DNA of 64,000 nt. It comes from Plectrocnemia conspersa (Eukaryota > Arthropoda > Insecta > Trichoptera > Polycentropodidae). A model generated the notes under the pieces. The model searched no databases, was not told where the DNA came from, and saw only the letters and a list, made by a program, of their open reading frames with translations. The position numbers and the translations under genes are program-made. The stretch lies in assembly GCA_009617715.1 (NCBI GenBank), contig VTFK01000208.1:372001-436000 (forward strand). Reading direction: 5' to 3'. This document shows positions 12,075 through 24,420 of the stretch, piece after piece; the stretch's first letter is position 1; each line of letters begins with the position of its first letter.

Positions 12075-12450
12075 AAGGAAAAAAAGTGCTGGATTGATAA
12101 TTATAGCCGTAGGTTCGATTCTTATAAGCACAATGGGGATTTTCTGTGATTGAAAGCTTTATTATAAAATATTTTTATAGCACAATTATTCGTGATATTT
12201 TACTGATGCCATTTAATTTTAAGTGCAGCAAAAACTATTAATGAGGATTGTGTTTTGGAGGCTAAAACAATAAAACTGTTGCAGATTTGGTCAATCCAGA
12301 GTTTAGTGTAAATCAGAATAAAACAAAAGGTTGCAACAATTGTGATAAATGCAATTCGGCCCATAACGGTCTCTAGTCCAAGTTTTTCGGGGCGTGCCTG
12401 ATGTGTGTGCAGCGATAAAATAATCAGTACCTTTGCATTAAAATATATAT
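12075..12450 (+). repeat. Second tRNA-like SINE head with unique tail
   Basis: GTGCTGGATTGATAATTATA followed by GTAGGTTCGATTCTTAT looks like a tRNA anticodon arm plus T-arm (box B GGTTCGATTC at about 12113). It differs from family S. The sequence after it, with blocks such as GCAATTCGGCCCATAAC, may be the SINE body, but no second copy lies in the window. An overlapping 100-codon minus-strand frame at 12200-12502 is probably chance. Boundaries are uncertain. Confidence 0.4.
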
Positions 12451-13287
12451 CAGCGTTTTCCAAATGAGGTTCATAAAGTATTAGGTACATATTTATGTCC
12501 AAAAGTGATTTTTATTTACACATATACATACTTGGTGTTTATTTCCTAAAAATATATAAAAACTAGCTTTTCTCCCTTCTCGAGAAATCTCATAAAATGT
12601 ATTTTAATAAAAAATTAAATTCATACGAATATTTTTAAATGACCGTTAAATTCACATTGCATTCAAAGAAATGGGACAGAAATTTCTGATTAACACTTTA
12701 AATAATTGCTATTAACAAACATTTCGTTTTGACTTCCCGTACATTTGCTAAGCAATGACTTAAAAATGATTTTATTATCTTCTGATTAAATTAAGCAAAA
12801 GCTAATGTTTTCGTATAAATGATGTAGAAACCATTGCAAAATATGAGGGAAAATATTACGTGATGGAAATAATCGTTAATTAAACATGCATTAAATATTT
12901 CAGTCAGATTTACAATAATATCTCATATAGAATTTGAAATAAATTAATAATGTACTAATTATGCTCTCGTGTGTCTTTTAATTAATGTCTTATATATTAA
13001 TTATTTACTATAATATAATTTACATGCATACATTATTAAATTAAATCAGTCTATCAATCAAAAAAATACTGAAACATTACAAGTATAAACTATATATTAC
13101 ATACAATACTTCTATATAATTTCTTATTTTTTAAGAAATATTGTTTTATGTTAAAAAAAAATATTGCGCATCATTGGTTTTGTTATGTTAAATAGCATAT
13201 CAAAGAGTTAAGTGACTAAATTAATTGTTAATCGATGATATATATTGGGTGGTAAGGGTAGTTAGAGGTCGCTGTATGCTAGACCCA
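12451..13287. other. Very AT-rich DNA, nothing recognised
   Basis: No open frame of note, no repeat partner in this window, and no GC-rich patch. Confidence 0.55.
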
Positions 13288-13495
13288 AATCTATACAATC
13301 TATATAAAACAGAAAATACATGTGCCCCTATGTTTGTCTGTCACAAAAATTTCTTCCAGACAAGAACATTTTCACGTGCCATTCTGGCTGCCAGCTGCCA
13401 TGTCAACTATGCTATTTTCAACTTTAAAATTGAAAGTTGAGCAGAACAGCGACGCGCTGACAACCGATGACGTGTTACTGCAAGAGACTAAAAAT
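13288..13495 (+). mobile_element. Helitron-like element fragment, copy H2
   Basis: The copy begins TCTATACAATCTATATAAAA, has TTTGTCTGTCACAAA near 13332, the block CTATTTTCAACTTT at about 13412, then a frame reading AEQRRADNR at about 13440-13475. These are the same landmarks as in copy H1 at 7690-7990 in the opposite orientation. The TC start fits a Helitron 5' end. The coding part is only a few tens of codons and carries a stop. There is no 3' hairpin/CTRR end nearby. Confidence 0.4.
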
Positions 13496-15095
13496 ATTGT
13501 ATATAGCCAAATATTAAATATATTGGTAATAACAGGATAAATAAATTTAATTATAATGAATGAAGAATGAGTTTGAATTTATTCTAAGCTAAGGCATTCT
13601 TTCATACAAAAATTGACTTATATGATATATATTTACGTAAAGTTTTATTATTTGCAATATCTATATTTTTAATAATATATTTAAAAAAAATAACATTTTT
13701 TTAACAAGTTGAAACGAATTTAATTAAAAAGCGCGATTTGATACCGTAAAAGTTTTTCTTAAATTATATTTGTGTTACGTTCTATAGACCTTTTGAAATT
13801 ACTCTCGTATATCATGTTCTAACTTTTATTAATGCGAATCTGATAAAAATCTCATTAATATTCTATTATGTATTTATACAAATTTTAACTTTTTATGTAT
13901 ATTATGACTAATTACCGTAATTTACGTTTCTGTGACATTACACCATCGTAAAAATATATATTAACACGTATGTATTAGCACACGTACGCTTTTCTATATC
14001 CGAACGGGACAATTCCGCACTTTACGGTTTGTTTGAAGAGCTTTATGGATTGGTGATAAACTACAGCGCAAATATGTGACTTAACAACTCTTTGCAGTAC
14101 ATCAAATTATTTTCGGTTCTTGTAGATATAAACTGAGATGACACATGATTTATTTTAAAGATTTAATTTATATATTCAAGGTCAACTATCAGGATTCAAT
14201 TACTTTTTTTATGAGTTACGAGGGTATGTTTCTCGATAGGTTAATTAGTTAACGTAAGCGTGGGTGCAGCCATGCCGCATAACTTTCAGCGGAAATGAAC
14301 TGAAAAAGGTTGTTAGGGTAAGAGGCAGGCCGGAAAGTGCTAATGTGGCAAATTAGATTAAATAAAATGCGGTATTATTTTTTTCTTCGGAGCCATATTG
14401 ATTTTCGAGGGTTTAAAAATAATATTTGAAAGTCTCGTAGGGTGCGTAATTGATCGTTTATTTATTTAACGCTTGAGCGTATGCTTGAATACATACAGGG
14501 GTTCGAAAGATGTTATTCAATTATTTGGTGAAGAAATCTGATATATTTCCCCTGGCTGATATAAGTCAGATAATATTTACTATATTCACTTAACGTAATT
14601 GCCGATTAGGCGTTTAAGCTTAATTGATTAGTAAAATACCGAAGCACGTCAATAACATATCCTTGATTGGAGCGTGGGGCGCGCGACCTCACTTTTGTGC
14701 GAAAATAACGTGTCAGCGATGATATATGAACGTTATCGACGGTGTGTTATAAAATGAGGTTTTTTATGACTCCTAATATATTATGGGTATACGTATACCG
14801 TTGTATATTGTATGAGTCTTATTTAAATGTTTCACGCTATTCGAAAGGTGGACTGGAAATTTCGTTTTAATTGCAGGCATAATATATTATATGTACCAAC
14901 TGCAGTGTATATACTCTTATGTCTTAATTGGTAAAGTGGGTGGTAGTTTATATTCAATTAACCTTCGGTTGTCATTTTCTATTAAAGTTAGTTTAGTATA
15001 TCATGTACTTTTTCAATGTGTGAAAATTAAATCACATAGTGTCACATTAAGTAACATTAACATTGAAAAAGTATTAGAAAAAATTTGCTCTTATG
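13496..15095. other. Noncoding DNA with one GC-richer patch
   Basis: It is mostly AT-rich. Around 14220-14350 and 14660-14720 the composition rises (for example GGAGCGTGGGGCGCGCGACC near 14670), as in candidate regulatory segments elsewhere in the window. I found no repeat partner and no coding signature. Confidence 0.4.
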
Positions 15096-16170
15096 TTATG
15101 CCTGCACCACACTCTCTGGAAATTGGCCAAGGTTGGCCAAGGACGGAGAATATAGTGGGTTACTTCGGTCGAGTTCGGTTCTGCCCGCTCTAAAATCTCT
15201 CGGAAGTTGTCCGAGGTTACCGGGAACGGGAAGTGAAGTGGGGGTAATTCAGTCGACTTGGCCAGCTTCGATCGCTTCCGAACATAGTCTGCAAAAGGAC
15301 CGAAGTCGGAGCTGCTCTTTCGAGCGCGAGCGGTGAGATACTTCCCCTTTCGCTCTCTCGCGTGTTAAGTGACGAGAGTGAGATAGATAATGATATGGTG
15401 TTTCGCAAACTGAGATAGAACGAGTAACTCGGTTTAATTTCAGTATGCGCGTAGGCGTCCTATGTTAACACGCATGTCGAGCGCTGCATCGTGGTCACGT
15501 GGTCAAGTTATAATACCACATGCTTATCGGGGACTCCAACAGACTCTTACTGACATCTATGAGTATTTTAGGGCGCCAAAAGGGATTAATTATATTTTCG
15601 ATAGTATATTCTTCTAACAGATATTGATATTATATTTTTTTTCATATAAAATTAAATAATTAAAAAATAATTCGTAGTAACCGTTTCGAATATTCTTATG
15701 TATTTTCCTAGATCGGTTTATATAAATGTCACACTATAACGAATTCTTATTTAGAATCGATGGCGACAAATTCTGGGATAGTCACAGATGTGGTGTTCAT
15801 ATTCTGAAGTATCATTTTGATGCCTTATGGCATTCTGCAAAAGCCGACAAAGATTTTGCGTAAATTGAATATTTACGACCGAAAAGTTTTCACTGATATT
15901 GTATTGGTGAGTACCCACACAAACTTTCATAATTATCAGTAGCGTAATTTTAATAATATGACAATTTAAAAATTGCGATTATTTGGCACATTTTTCGATC
16001 GCGCGCAAATATGTCGGCTGTACGTGACAGAAGCCACCGTCCGGACGTCATTCACGGACGGCATATGAAATTTGCGACAGTGTGGTCGCTTACTCGAAGT
16101 CGTAGGTCTCGGCCAACTTCAGTTGTAACTTCGGTTCGGACAACTTCTAGAGAGTGTAGTGCAGGCATTA
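15096..16170 (+). mobile_element. TTA-flanked TIR element T, full copy A (1.07 kb)
   Basis: The element spans 15099-16167. It starts TGCCTGCACCACACTCTCTG and ends with the inverted equivalent AGAGAGTGTAGTGCAGGCA, and TTA lies directly outside both ends (15096-15098 and 16168-16170). The inverted similarity continues inward for some 60 bases with mismatches. Copy C (55641-56733) is alignable end to end, and copy B (28230-28784) is a truncated inverse copy. A TTA/TWA target duplication suggests the PIF/Harbinger superfamily, but the termini are not ones I recognise. No transposase is encoded, so it is non-autonomous. Open frames inside it are shared only because the copies are similar. Confidence 0.8.
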
Positions 16171-18517
16171 GAGTTCAGTATGGAAAAAATAAGCATATAC
16201 TAAAATACATTTTCTGTTGAATCGAAGTAGTGAATATTGTAAAACTGTATCTGTTCCTGTTACAACATATGTATGTATGTACATATGTAGTAGCAGCAAA
16301 ATTAGATTTTGATTTATTTTACTATTTTTTTGTATTATTATGTTTTAATAATTTATTTTAACACTTTTCTATTATTAAATTTCGTTAATTTACTTTGCAT
16401 ATTTTTTATGTATTATATTATTCGGCTTTTGTGATTTTTTTTATATCAATTCAGAGGCTCTTAATATTTATAAAATTAATAAAAATATCTTTTATTTTAT
16501 ATTTAAATAATTTACATAAAATCGTTTTTTAAATATTATATAAATGTATTGCTTTTTATTTATTATTTCTTTAGTTATATATGTAAATATTTAACTATCT
16601 GAGGTACCTCCAAACAGTCAAAAACCAACCATCGTACATGTACGGCGATACCGTTCAAAGGATTAACACCTCAAATTGTATATCTCAATACGCCTAAAAT
16701 TACGTAGGTTTTAGTCCCATCTTTGCGATTCATGTAACGATGATATCTCTTAATGATCTAATGCTATGGTCGTAACTCTCGGCCCGCCGATGTGGAACTG
16801 CTGAGATACACAATCAGATTTCGCATACATATTTCATGGGATACCCATTCACCACACGGCTGCTTCTTTCTGGCTCGTGTCCGAATTTCGGTTTTTGACC
16901 ATTCATCAAAACACATTATCCTAATATGAAATTCGCATTAGTTGCGATTTTCTCATAAAACGCACGAATCGATTCGTCCATTAGGGTTGTACCCACAACC
17001 CATAGATTTATGGATAAAGTGAGTGCGCTGCGATATGAGCATGTATATTATTATGCAACTATAGTGGCGTGGAAATCCGGAGGCTAACTAGAGCACGTAG
17101 TGTTTTATGTACAGCGTCCGGTTTCAAAATTTTATGAGCATTCATTGTGAACCCATTGCATAAAAGGCGAAATGCTTTTTTTTTGCGCTATCGTCGGTTT
17201 ATACAGTAAAGATGGTTGAGCCTATACTGCTGAAAGAGGACGTTACTCTAGTCGGGTGCTCGTAAGCCAGTTTATTATTTAGTGATGGGTTTTAGAATAC
17301 GTTATATATTATCATAGCGGTGCTTAAAATATATACTCGGCCATAAAATAAATTGTATAAAATAAACTACCTATATCATGATATTCATAAAAGAAAGTAT
17401 TTTATTTGAGAATTTATTTTATAACAATACCAAAAATGTTTTATGTGATTTATTTATTGCGTACCATCGCTTTTGGATCTGATCTCGCAATTATGATAGG
17501 TCAGTTATTTTATTATCTGAACAAATAGAAACGTCATCGCGGCAATTCGTCCCTGTTTTGACATTGGTAACGGTTATTTCGGCAACTTATCAACGTCAAA
17601 ATCGCTTCCGACGCCCATTGTGCCTATCATTTCAGTCCGGCTAACAAACACTTCAATTGTTGGACGCCTTCGCTTTCATTGCTTTTTTATTTTATTTTCA
17701 CTATCCACCTCGTTTGTCCTTTTTGTTCGTTTCTTTGTGTCCGCGACGTTATTATTAATCGTTTGTAATTATTTTAAAATGTAACATTAAAACCGTGGTC
17801 AATTAAGTATTATTAAAAGACGGTCTTTGCACTGTGGAAAGTTTTCCATCGTTATATAAATTTATACAATGACTAATGTTTTTCTTTTGCACAATAGGTT
17901 AAAAAAATCACTTCTAAAACACTTGATTCGATCGTTCACAATCTATACAACGGATAATAAAATTTCCGCTAAATTGCATAATAATATTTATACTTTATTC
18001 ATGGTCGTGCCATAGACTAACAATAAAATATATCAAATTCTACAGATACTAATAAAATAATACTATAAAGACTTTTAGATTATGTAGAGACAATCCATTT
18101 ATGCTCGGTGAGTTTCAGCTGTCGCGATCGCATCCCTTATTACTGATCGCGGCCAAGACGTCAACGCCCGAGAACGCCCTTCTTTATGCTGGATGGTTCA
18201 CATTTTTTTTTAGGTGTGTGCTACTATATTTGTTATTGGCATTGAATACATTTGAGGATGTATGTCTATTCAATATTATAATTTATTATGATCCTTCAAC
18301 TTAATTATGTATTATATTATACATAATAGTATTCATTTTCTTAATTAATCAAAGCCATAAGTTTAGGGCTAATTCACGCACATCATCATTATTATCATTT
18401 TTAGGAGTGTGCAAAATTAAAGCGAAAAAGACTAATTACCGTTGTATTAAAATAATTAAAAAATATATCTCCGTATATCTGACTAACTGGACGTGCTCTA
18501 GAATTAACTAACTGGAC
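16171..18517. other. Noncoding DNA with a GC-richer patch at 16.6-17.3 kb
   Basis: From about 16600 to 17280 and 17560 to 17720 the GC content rises above the flanks and the sequence looks complex and non-repetitive, as conserved noncoding elements do. No open frame or splice context supports a gene. Near 18480-18520 a short unit (AACTGGACGTGC) is duplicated just before a MITE. Confidence 0.4.
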
Positions 18518-18760
18518 GTGCCGTACAGTGGCGTAGCTAGGGTATGTGCCGCCCAGGGCGATCCTTAAAATTGCCGCCGCCCCCATACATTTTTTGCAGG
18601 GTTATAAAATCAGCATTTCTTAAAATAATAAATTGGTTATTATTAAGATCTTGTTATTCGTGGATTTATATATTTTGTAGTACATTCAGGGTGGAGAACC
18701 ACACTAGACTATCCCATCCGGCCGCCGGGATTTCAAATCATAACCGCCACTGGTGCCGTA
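18518..18760. mobile_element. hAT-type MITE with perfect 8-bp target-site duplication
   Basis: The element runs 18526-18752 (227 bases). It opens CAGTGGCGTAGCTAGG and closes CCGCCACTG, giving inverted termini CAGTGGCG. GTGCCGTA occurs immediately outside both ends (18518-18525 and 18753-18760), an exact 8-bp target-site duplication as made by hAT transposases. It has no coding capacity. It was probably mobilised in trans by a full hAT element of the same family, which is not in this window. Confidence 0.9.
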
Positions 18761-19225
18761 GGATTTCAAATCTGACCTCAATAATTGATTCCTCTTAACC
18801 ACAAAATCAATCAGAAAATTAACACAGTATTCAATCATCCCTTTAATTTTGATTTTCCCTGGTTCAATGTATAATTAGCAAAAATGATCATTTTATTAAT
18901 AATAATTTAATATTAAAGAATACAAATATATTGTGATATAAATAACTAAATATGAATATATGTAATTTTAATTTATATGCATTCTTAACATGTACACTAT
19001 TACACATGTAAAACAGAAATGCATAAGCTAAGATTCATTTTTCCATAACCTTTTAGAAATTTAATAAAAGTGGAGAGAATAAAAATATTTTCTTTTATTA
19101 TTAGTTTTGTGAATATATGTATATTTACATACAGAACCTAACAGTATAATATATTATATATACATACATATCTATGAATTTATTATCTTATTATTAGAGA
19201 ATTTTGAATCCCTTATATGTATTAC

Positions 19226-19690
19226 CAGGGCGAACCCGGGTTCTGGGAAAACAATGATTCCGGACCTCATGACAAAAATGGCATTTTATATATTTTTTAA
19301 CATCGTAATATAATTTCTTAAATAATTAATAATAGGTACGAGTAAACCTTTACTGTGCTACAAATAAATATAAAAATTAGACACCGTTCAAACATATTTT
19401 CTGAAATCATATTTTATGCGAAATGTTGTAATTAGACATTAAAAATTATTAAAAGTATTTACTCATAATATTTACCTGATAATTAGTCGTGTTTTCTTTG
19501 CTGCTCAGTGTTGCCATGTAGTGAATTTCCAGTCCAAGTCAAAAGCAATAAAATCGTGCCATGCCCTAAACCGAATTTTGACCAATAGTAGAGCGCAAAA
19601 AACAATTATCCCTTATCAGAAGTCAAAAATCCACGTCAAAAGCAATAAAATCATGCCGTCGCATGATTTTACTGCCTTTGGCGCAATTTT
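19226..19690 (+). repeat. Dispersed repeat R1, copy 3, joined to hairpin repeat P
   Basis: The first part (CAGGGCGAACCC..., then the GGGAAAACAATGATTCC block) is the longest copy of repeat R1. At about 19545 it runs into hairpin repeat P. AAACCGAATTTTGACCAATA is followed by CAAAAGCAATAAAATCATG, the loop CCGTCG, and CATGATTTTACTGCCTTT as the other arm. The same hairpin is present at 39446-39612 and, as one arm, at 60060-60145. Together these suggest that R1 plus P are parts of one non-autonomous element. An open frame at 19521-19709 falls on the hairpin and is not a gene. Confidence 0.7.
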
Positions 19691-19800
19691 TTTCTTCATG
19701 TGGTCGTAGGCGGCTATTATAATTAAATAATAATCACTTATTCCGATCTCCCACCCACGATAGAAATTGAGGAACACTAGGGTCCATATGGAATCTAACG

Positions 19801-20538
19801 AGGGTTCTCAGTCGAATATTCTATTATTCGAATTTTCAACTATATGAATAATTGCTCGAATATTCATAAAATATAGTATACTATCTCGAATAAAATTAAA
19901 AAAATTAAAAATGAAATAATTTGTAATTTGAATACTTAGTCATTTTTTTTCTCAATATACCCGAGTGACTAGTGCCACTCCAAAATTCGTGGTTTTTAAT
20001 GCGCCTTTATATCGTTTTGAAAAATTTGTCTTTTTATCAATTCATTTGTTAATATATCAATTCATTTGTTAATAGTTCACCGACAAACAGTTGAATATTG
20101 TATACATAGAAAGCAATAAGAGCAGCATTATTTATTATTGTCTTAAATCACTCCTATATCCGCTGTAAATTTGCTTTTGCCATTCTCGGAAATACATTCC
20201 TGATCAAAAAGTACGTAAAATAATAAATTATGCATTTTCCTTTTGACGCCCTCACTCACAGTAATTCGCACAGCATTGTGTTGTGCATATTTTATATAAT
20301 TCATAAAGTGTAACGATTATGAAAGTAATTAATGATTAATTAAGGTTTTTATTATTAAACAATAATTATTTTGTAAATAAATAATATTTTACTTGCAATT
20401 AATTTACTCTTTGCAGTAATTTAATAAATAAATTAATATCAGTAAAAACCTAGAAAAAAATTACCAATAAATTCGAATATTCGAATACTTCACCCATTTT
20501 TTATTCAATATTGAAAACTACGAATAATTCAGAACCCT
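19801..20538. mobile_element. TIR element with AGGGTTCT ends (738 bp)
   Basis: The left end reads AGGGTTCTCAGTCGAATATTC. The right end, reversed, reads AGGGTTCTGAATTATTCG and then again runs into GAATATTCGAAT-rich sequence. The interior is AT-rich with no coding capacity. It includes a tandem duplication (ATCAATTCATTTGTTAAT at about 20037-20070). It also includes a segment (about 19942-20010) shared in inverse orientation with the separate TIR-bearing sequence at 43.85 kb. No clean target-site duplication was found, so the class is uncertain; ends of this type occur in hAT-like MITEs. Confidence 0.55.
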
Positions 20539-22904
20539 AATTCGAACACAGGTCTTTTAGTTAATAGTCACCGACTTGTACCACAAGTCTAAATTATGTG
20601 TGTACATTAAGTACAAATATGAATTATATAATATAATATTAATAAATAAAATTAAAATCGCTTCTCTATATCCATGTATCATTCCTGCAGATATTTTCTT
20701 CAGAAGTCAGATTTTCTTTCTAATGGCGAATTCAAAAATGAATCATACAGTAGGTATACAGAAACGCATAGCACGAGCGGGTCCCTAAGCAAACGCTTGA
20801 GTTCGGCAAGCTTAGATTATATATATATGATAAATAAATATTTTAACGAAAGCTTAGTGAACCATATAAATACAAGTGCCTCTCTGATAAATAACGCTAC
20901 TTTTTCCGACACATATATACTGTAAGAGATTTTTTATCTTCTTTAATAATAAAACATATTTCATCATAACGTACTTTATATTAAACATACTGTCAAGTTT
21001 TATTTTATATTATTCTTGAGTTGTACTTAATCCTATTGTGTGAGAAAATGAAGAGCTACACTATTTTGCGTTTTATTTCAGTGCTTATTTATAGTATTTT
21101 TAAATGCATCCCAGGTGATTAAAGTTTTTGACTATAGATAAAAATTAACATTATTTCGTGCCATAAATTTATTTATTCTTTAATGTATTCGCCATGTACA
21201 TACATGCATCCTTATTCAAGAGATAGATATTGCGAAAATTAAAATCTGAAATTTCCGTTAGTGTCTGCGTAACGTGACAGGCTCAAGATGTCACTAAAAT
21301 GGCCGTTTCTTTATAATCTTTGATCCGTTCCTATGCGAAAGAAGAAACTGCTTCTGAAATTATAGTTCGCGTTGAATATCGAAACAGAGAGCATACAAAA
21401 AACTTATATGCCACTGGAATACAAAAAGTCGTTTCCGGACTCATTGCATTGAAGTTAGATTAGGATTGACTTATAAAATATCCCTCTAAGATATTTAAAT
21501 ATTTATCTTGCCCAATTTTTATTAATTTATTTTTGAACAAGCCAAGCAAACCTCATACATTCGATCCCAGGTGCGACACATGCGATAAAATTTTTTTATC
21601 AAAAAAAATTATTGTTTCACAACTTCGAACGCGGTGGGTCAAAAGTCTGCGTGCCTCGCGACAAATTGCGCACAATACAAAAATATGCCCGAGCTTCACG
21701 GTTTTTGCCCTGAATGATGATGACGACTGGATTGAAAATAGCTTTTTTTTTCTTTTTGTCTCCCAAACGACAGAATTTCACAATTATTATTATTCGCCGC
21801 GATCAAGATCCGCGTTCATGACTTCGTGTCCTTCAGTGTTACACATTGTTAACTCTGTTAAACCGAGAGCACTCGTGACAAAACGTCGTGGTCCGGAGGC
21901 TTTGTCTCCGAGTTATGACCTTAAATAAACTTGATCAAAATGCATGAGCACATACAATATTGCACATTATATGTATTCAAGTTTCGCATTAAAAGCACAT
22001 CGTAAAATGGTTGATGTGTTTTGTTACAGTGTAGTGTTTGGGTCGAATATGGCGACTATTAGTCTGCAGTGTAATATGACGATTACTATCAAGTTTCGTA
22101 ACGATGTGTTATCGGCAAAGATATAGTGCAATATCTCAAAGCAAAATGATCCAGATAAAGACTAACATTAAAAGGTCAAAAAATCAATCAATTTGTTTGA
22201 TAGATATAATACATACACATGTTAAATTAACTGATTAAAAAGCTATGATTAGCTTATTTGAATCACTTCCCTCATCATAATATACATAAGAAAAATTGTG
22301 CAAAAATATTGGAACAAGCAAATTGAATTAACCCATAATATACCATAAATAAATAGCACAATTAAATTAACTGATGATGGTACGATTGAATAAATTGAAA
22401 CTAATTACGTGAATTTTCAAAATCATTTATTTACCGTATCAAATAAATTTGTTCGATTTTGTATTTTTCATGTAAAACTTTTTCTTTCGACATTAGTAAA
22501 AGCGTGAAAAGTCCGACCTCACCCTAAATATTGCAAACTGATGTTTTTATGCGTTAAATATGAGAAGGTACGTTCGACTGTTGAAATACTGACAGGAATA
22601 ATGGAGATCAAACAACATAGCATATATTAAACATTTCTGAAAACGCTTCTTTCTTCAGTTCTACTTGCATTAAGAACTTCATAATATATGTAACATATGA
22701 CCATCAATTCACATTTCAATTTTGATAAATCAAATAAACTTCCATACGTCGATTTAAGGGAAAAATTTAAGGGAAAAATTCATAGGGAAATGGATATAAA
22801 TTCGGAGAATTTTTATAAGCAACTATTTCTTTAAATCTTACCTCCATTTTTTCTACCACAGTGTCAAATATCTCATTGAACAAGCGCAGATAGTTTTTGT
22901 CGAT
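20539..22904. other. AT-rich DNA, no supported gene
   Basis: The longest open frame (131 codons, 21533-21928) begins only with TTG. Its translation contains homopolymer F and Y runs and resembles no family I know, so I reject it as coding. A short tandem (AAGGGAAAAATTT) lies near 22757-22785. Nothing else stands out. Confidence 0.45.
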
Positions 22905-23015
22905 ACTATATTAAATTTCAGTAATGATAAGTATCGTGTGCTTTAGAGAACACAAACTTGCCATCTCTTTCTCAATTATGAATAATGATGAAATGAATAG
23001 CTCTCGAACTGACTG
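22905..23015 (-). repeat. Isolated arm of MITE M
   Basis: GTATCGTGTGCTTTAGA, AACTTGCCATCTCTTTCT and AGCTCTCGAACTGACT follow one another here as they do at 50042-50135, the right arm of the inverted-repeat element at 49.87-50.14 kb. Inside the arm an extra AATTATGAATAATGATGAA block matches that element's left arm (reversed) better than its right arm. This copy has lost its partner arm. Confidence 0.65.
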
Positions 23016-24079
23016 TGCTAACGCAAATACAGTATAGTCCACGCAAATCTGACCTGCGGCAACGCACACACACGTACGACAGTCTATAATACTTCACTAC
23101 CACTATCTTAGGTAGTGCCCCGAGCTTCGCTCGAGTGAACAATATGGACAACGTTTTGAATTTATTGTAATAATATTGTTAATATGTTTATAATTTAGGT
23201 AAAATATTTTAATGTACTAGCATAGTCCATTAAAATATTTTACATATGTATATATACATATATGTATTTATATTAAATGTTATATAAACATTTTTGTAAA
23301 ATGATTACCATGACATATTATGGAAACCTGTCAAATCGTGACGGTAGATTTGTATAAAAATAATAATAATATTTACAATTCTGTTATACGCCTATTTATT
23401 AATTCCTGTATTATTAGACTACAATATCACTAAAACATGTTTTAAATATCTTCTGGTTACAGTTTGTCATCTAGGTTTTACACTGGTAGTATGTTCATAC
23501 GTTGCAGTGCTGAATATTATCTTTCAGACGTGATTCGAATACAACTGAAAATTAAAAATCAAATTTTTACGACTGCGCATATAACAGCTATTGCAATGTA
23601 GATTATTGATAAAAAATATATCGTAAAACTGCAAACATGTTATATAAACAGCTATAACACTATGCTAATTATACAGTATAATATCAGATTGCTATACCCG
23701 ATTCTTGGTGCAATGTTACAAAATTGCACTGCAAACATTAATAAACAGCGATCTCGCAATTATTATGTGAGCGAATTTATGCGATCCGTTATTTATATAT
23801 TCTATAATTTATACTCATGCCATATACGTATGTATTATAATTTATCCTACTTCAAATTAGGGACGACAGTCGCAGGATTTGATATGTCAAGTGTTTAAGT
23901 CTCATACGTTGACCATTATGTATTATATTTAGCAAACAATACACTAATTTCAGTATATTTGTAGACCGGTCTAACTTCGCACAAGTTAGACTATTCGCTG
24001 AAATGTTATTTTTATGGTTTACACTGATTCTAATAAGAGGCAAAACCGCGAACACCGTTACACATATTTTCGGTCAAGT
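23016..24079. other. AT-rich DNA, nothing recognised
   Basis: Apart from a short stretch of moderate GC near 23030-23130, this is AT-rich. The small open frames lack homology. Confidence 0.5.
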
Positions 24080-24420
24080 TAACTTAGGCGTAGGAGTTAA
24101 AAGCCCGAGCGAGGCTCGCTCACTAATTTAAATTAATATACGACCGCTTTTCGCGACCGTGTTTCTCGACTCTAAACAGCCTTTTTAACCGTGCTACGCT
24201 CTTATTTTAGGCGAGATAAAGTTACTCGAGTTAATAATGACAGTCCGTAGTATGGAGCTATGTCTCAAATTCGAACCGGATTGCGTCATGATGAAGAAAC
24301 TCGAACGATTCCCACGGAAGTACGATCCAGAGTTCGACGAACGAAAATTGACTATTCATATCGGATAAGTTGATTGTCTGATTGTTTTCCGGGGAGCGTG
24401 TGCGGATGTTGTAAATTTTG
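24080..24420 (+). other. GC-richer, codon-like patch of unknown nature
   Basis: A plus-strand frame is open from about 24192 to the stop at 24367, roughly 58 codons. The part from the ATG at 24254 reads MELCLKFEPDCVMMKKLERF and ends KLTIHIG, with a charged, balanced composition unlike the translated AT-rich surroundings. A pyrimidine-containing CTCTTATTTTAG at about 24200-24211 could be a splice acceptor in phase with it. I do not recognise the protein. It may be a terminal exon, a decayed transposon protein, or a conserved noncoding element that happens to be open. Confidence 0.25.

Noticed and set aside
12200..12502. 100-codon minus-strand frame with hydrophobic stretch
   Set aside because: It overlaps the probable body of a SINE-like sequence and has no recognised motif.
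15217..15408. Open frames within element T (also 28454-28690, 55702-55973)
   Set aside because: They recur only because the three copies are one repeat family; the differences checked mostly change amino acids.
21533..21928. 131-codon open frame, one of the longest in the window
   Set aside because: It opens only with TTG, contains homopolymer F and Y runs, has no recognisable domain and no splice or promoter context.
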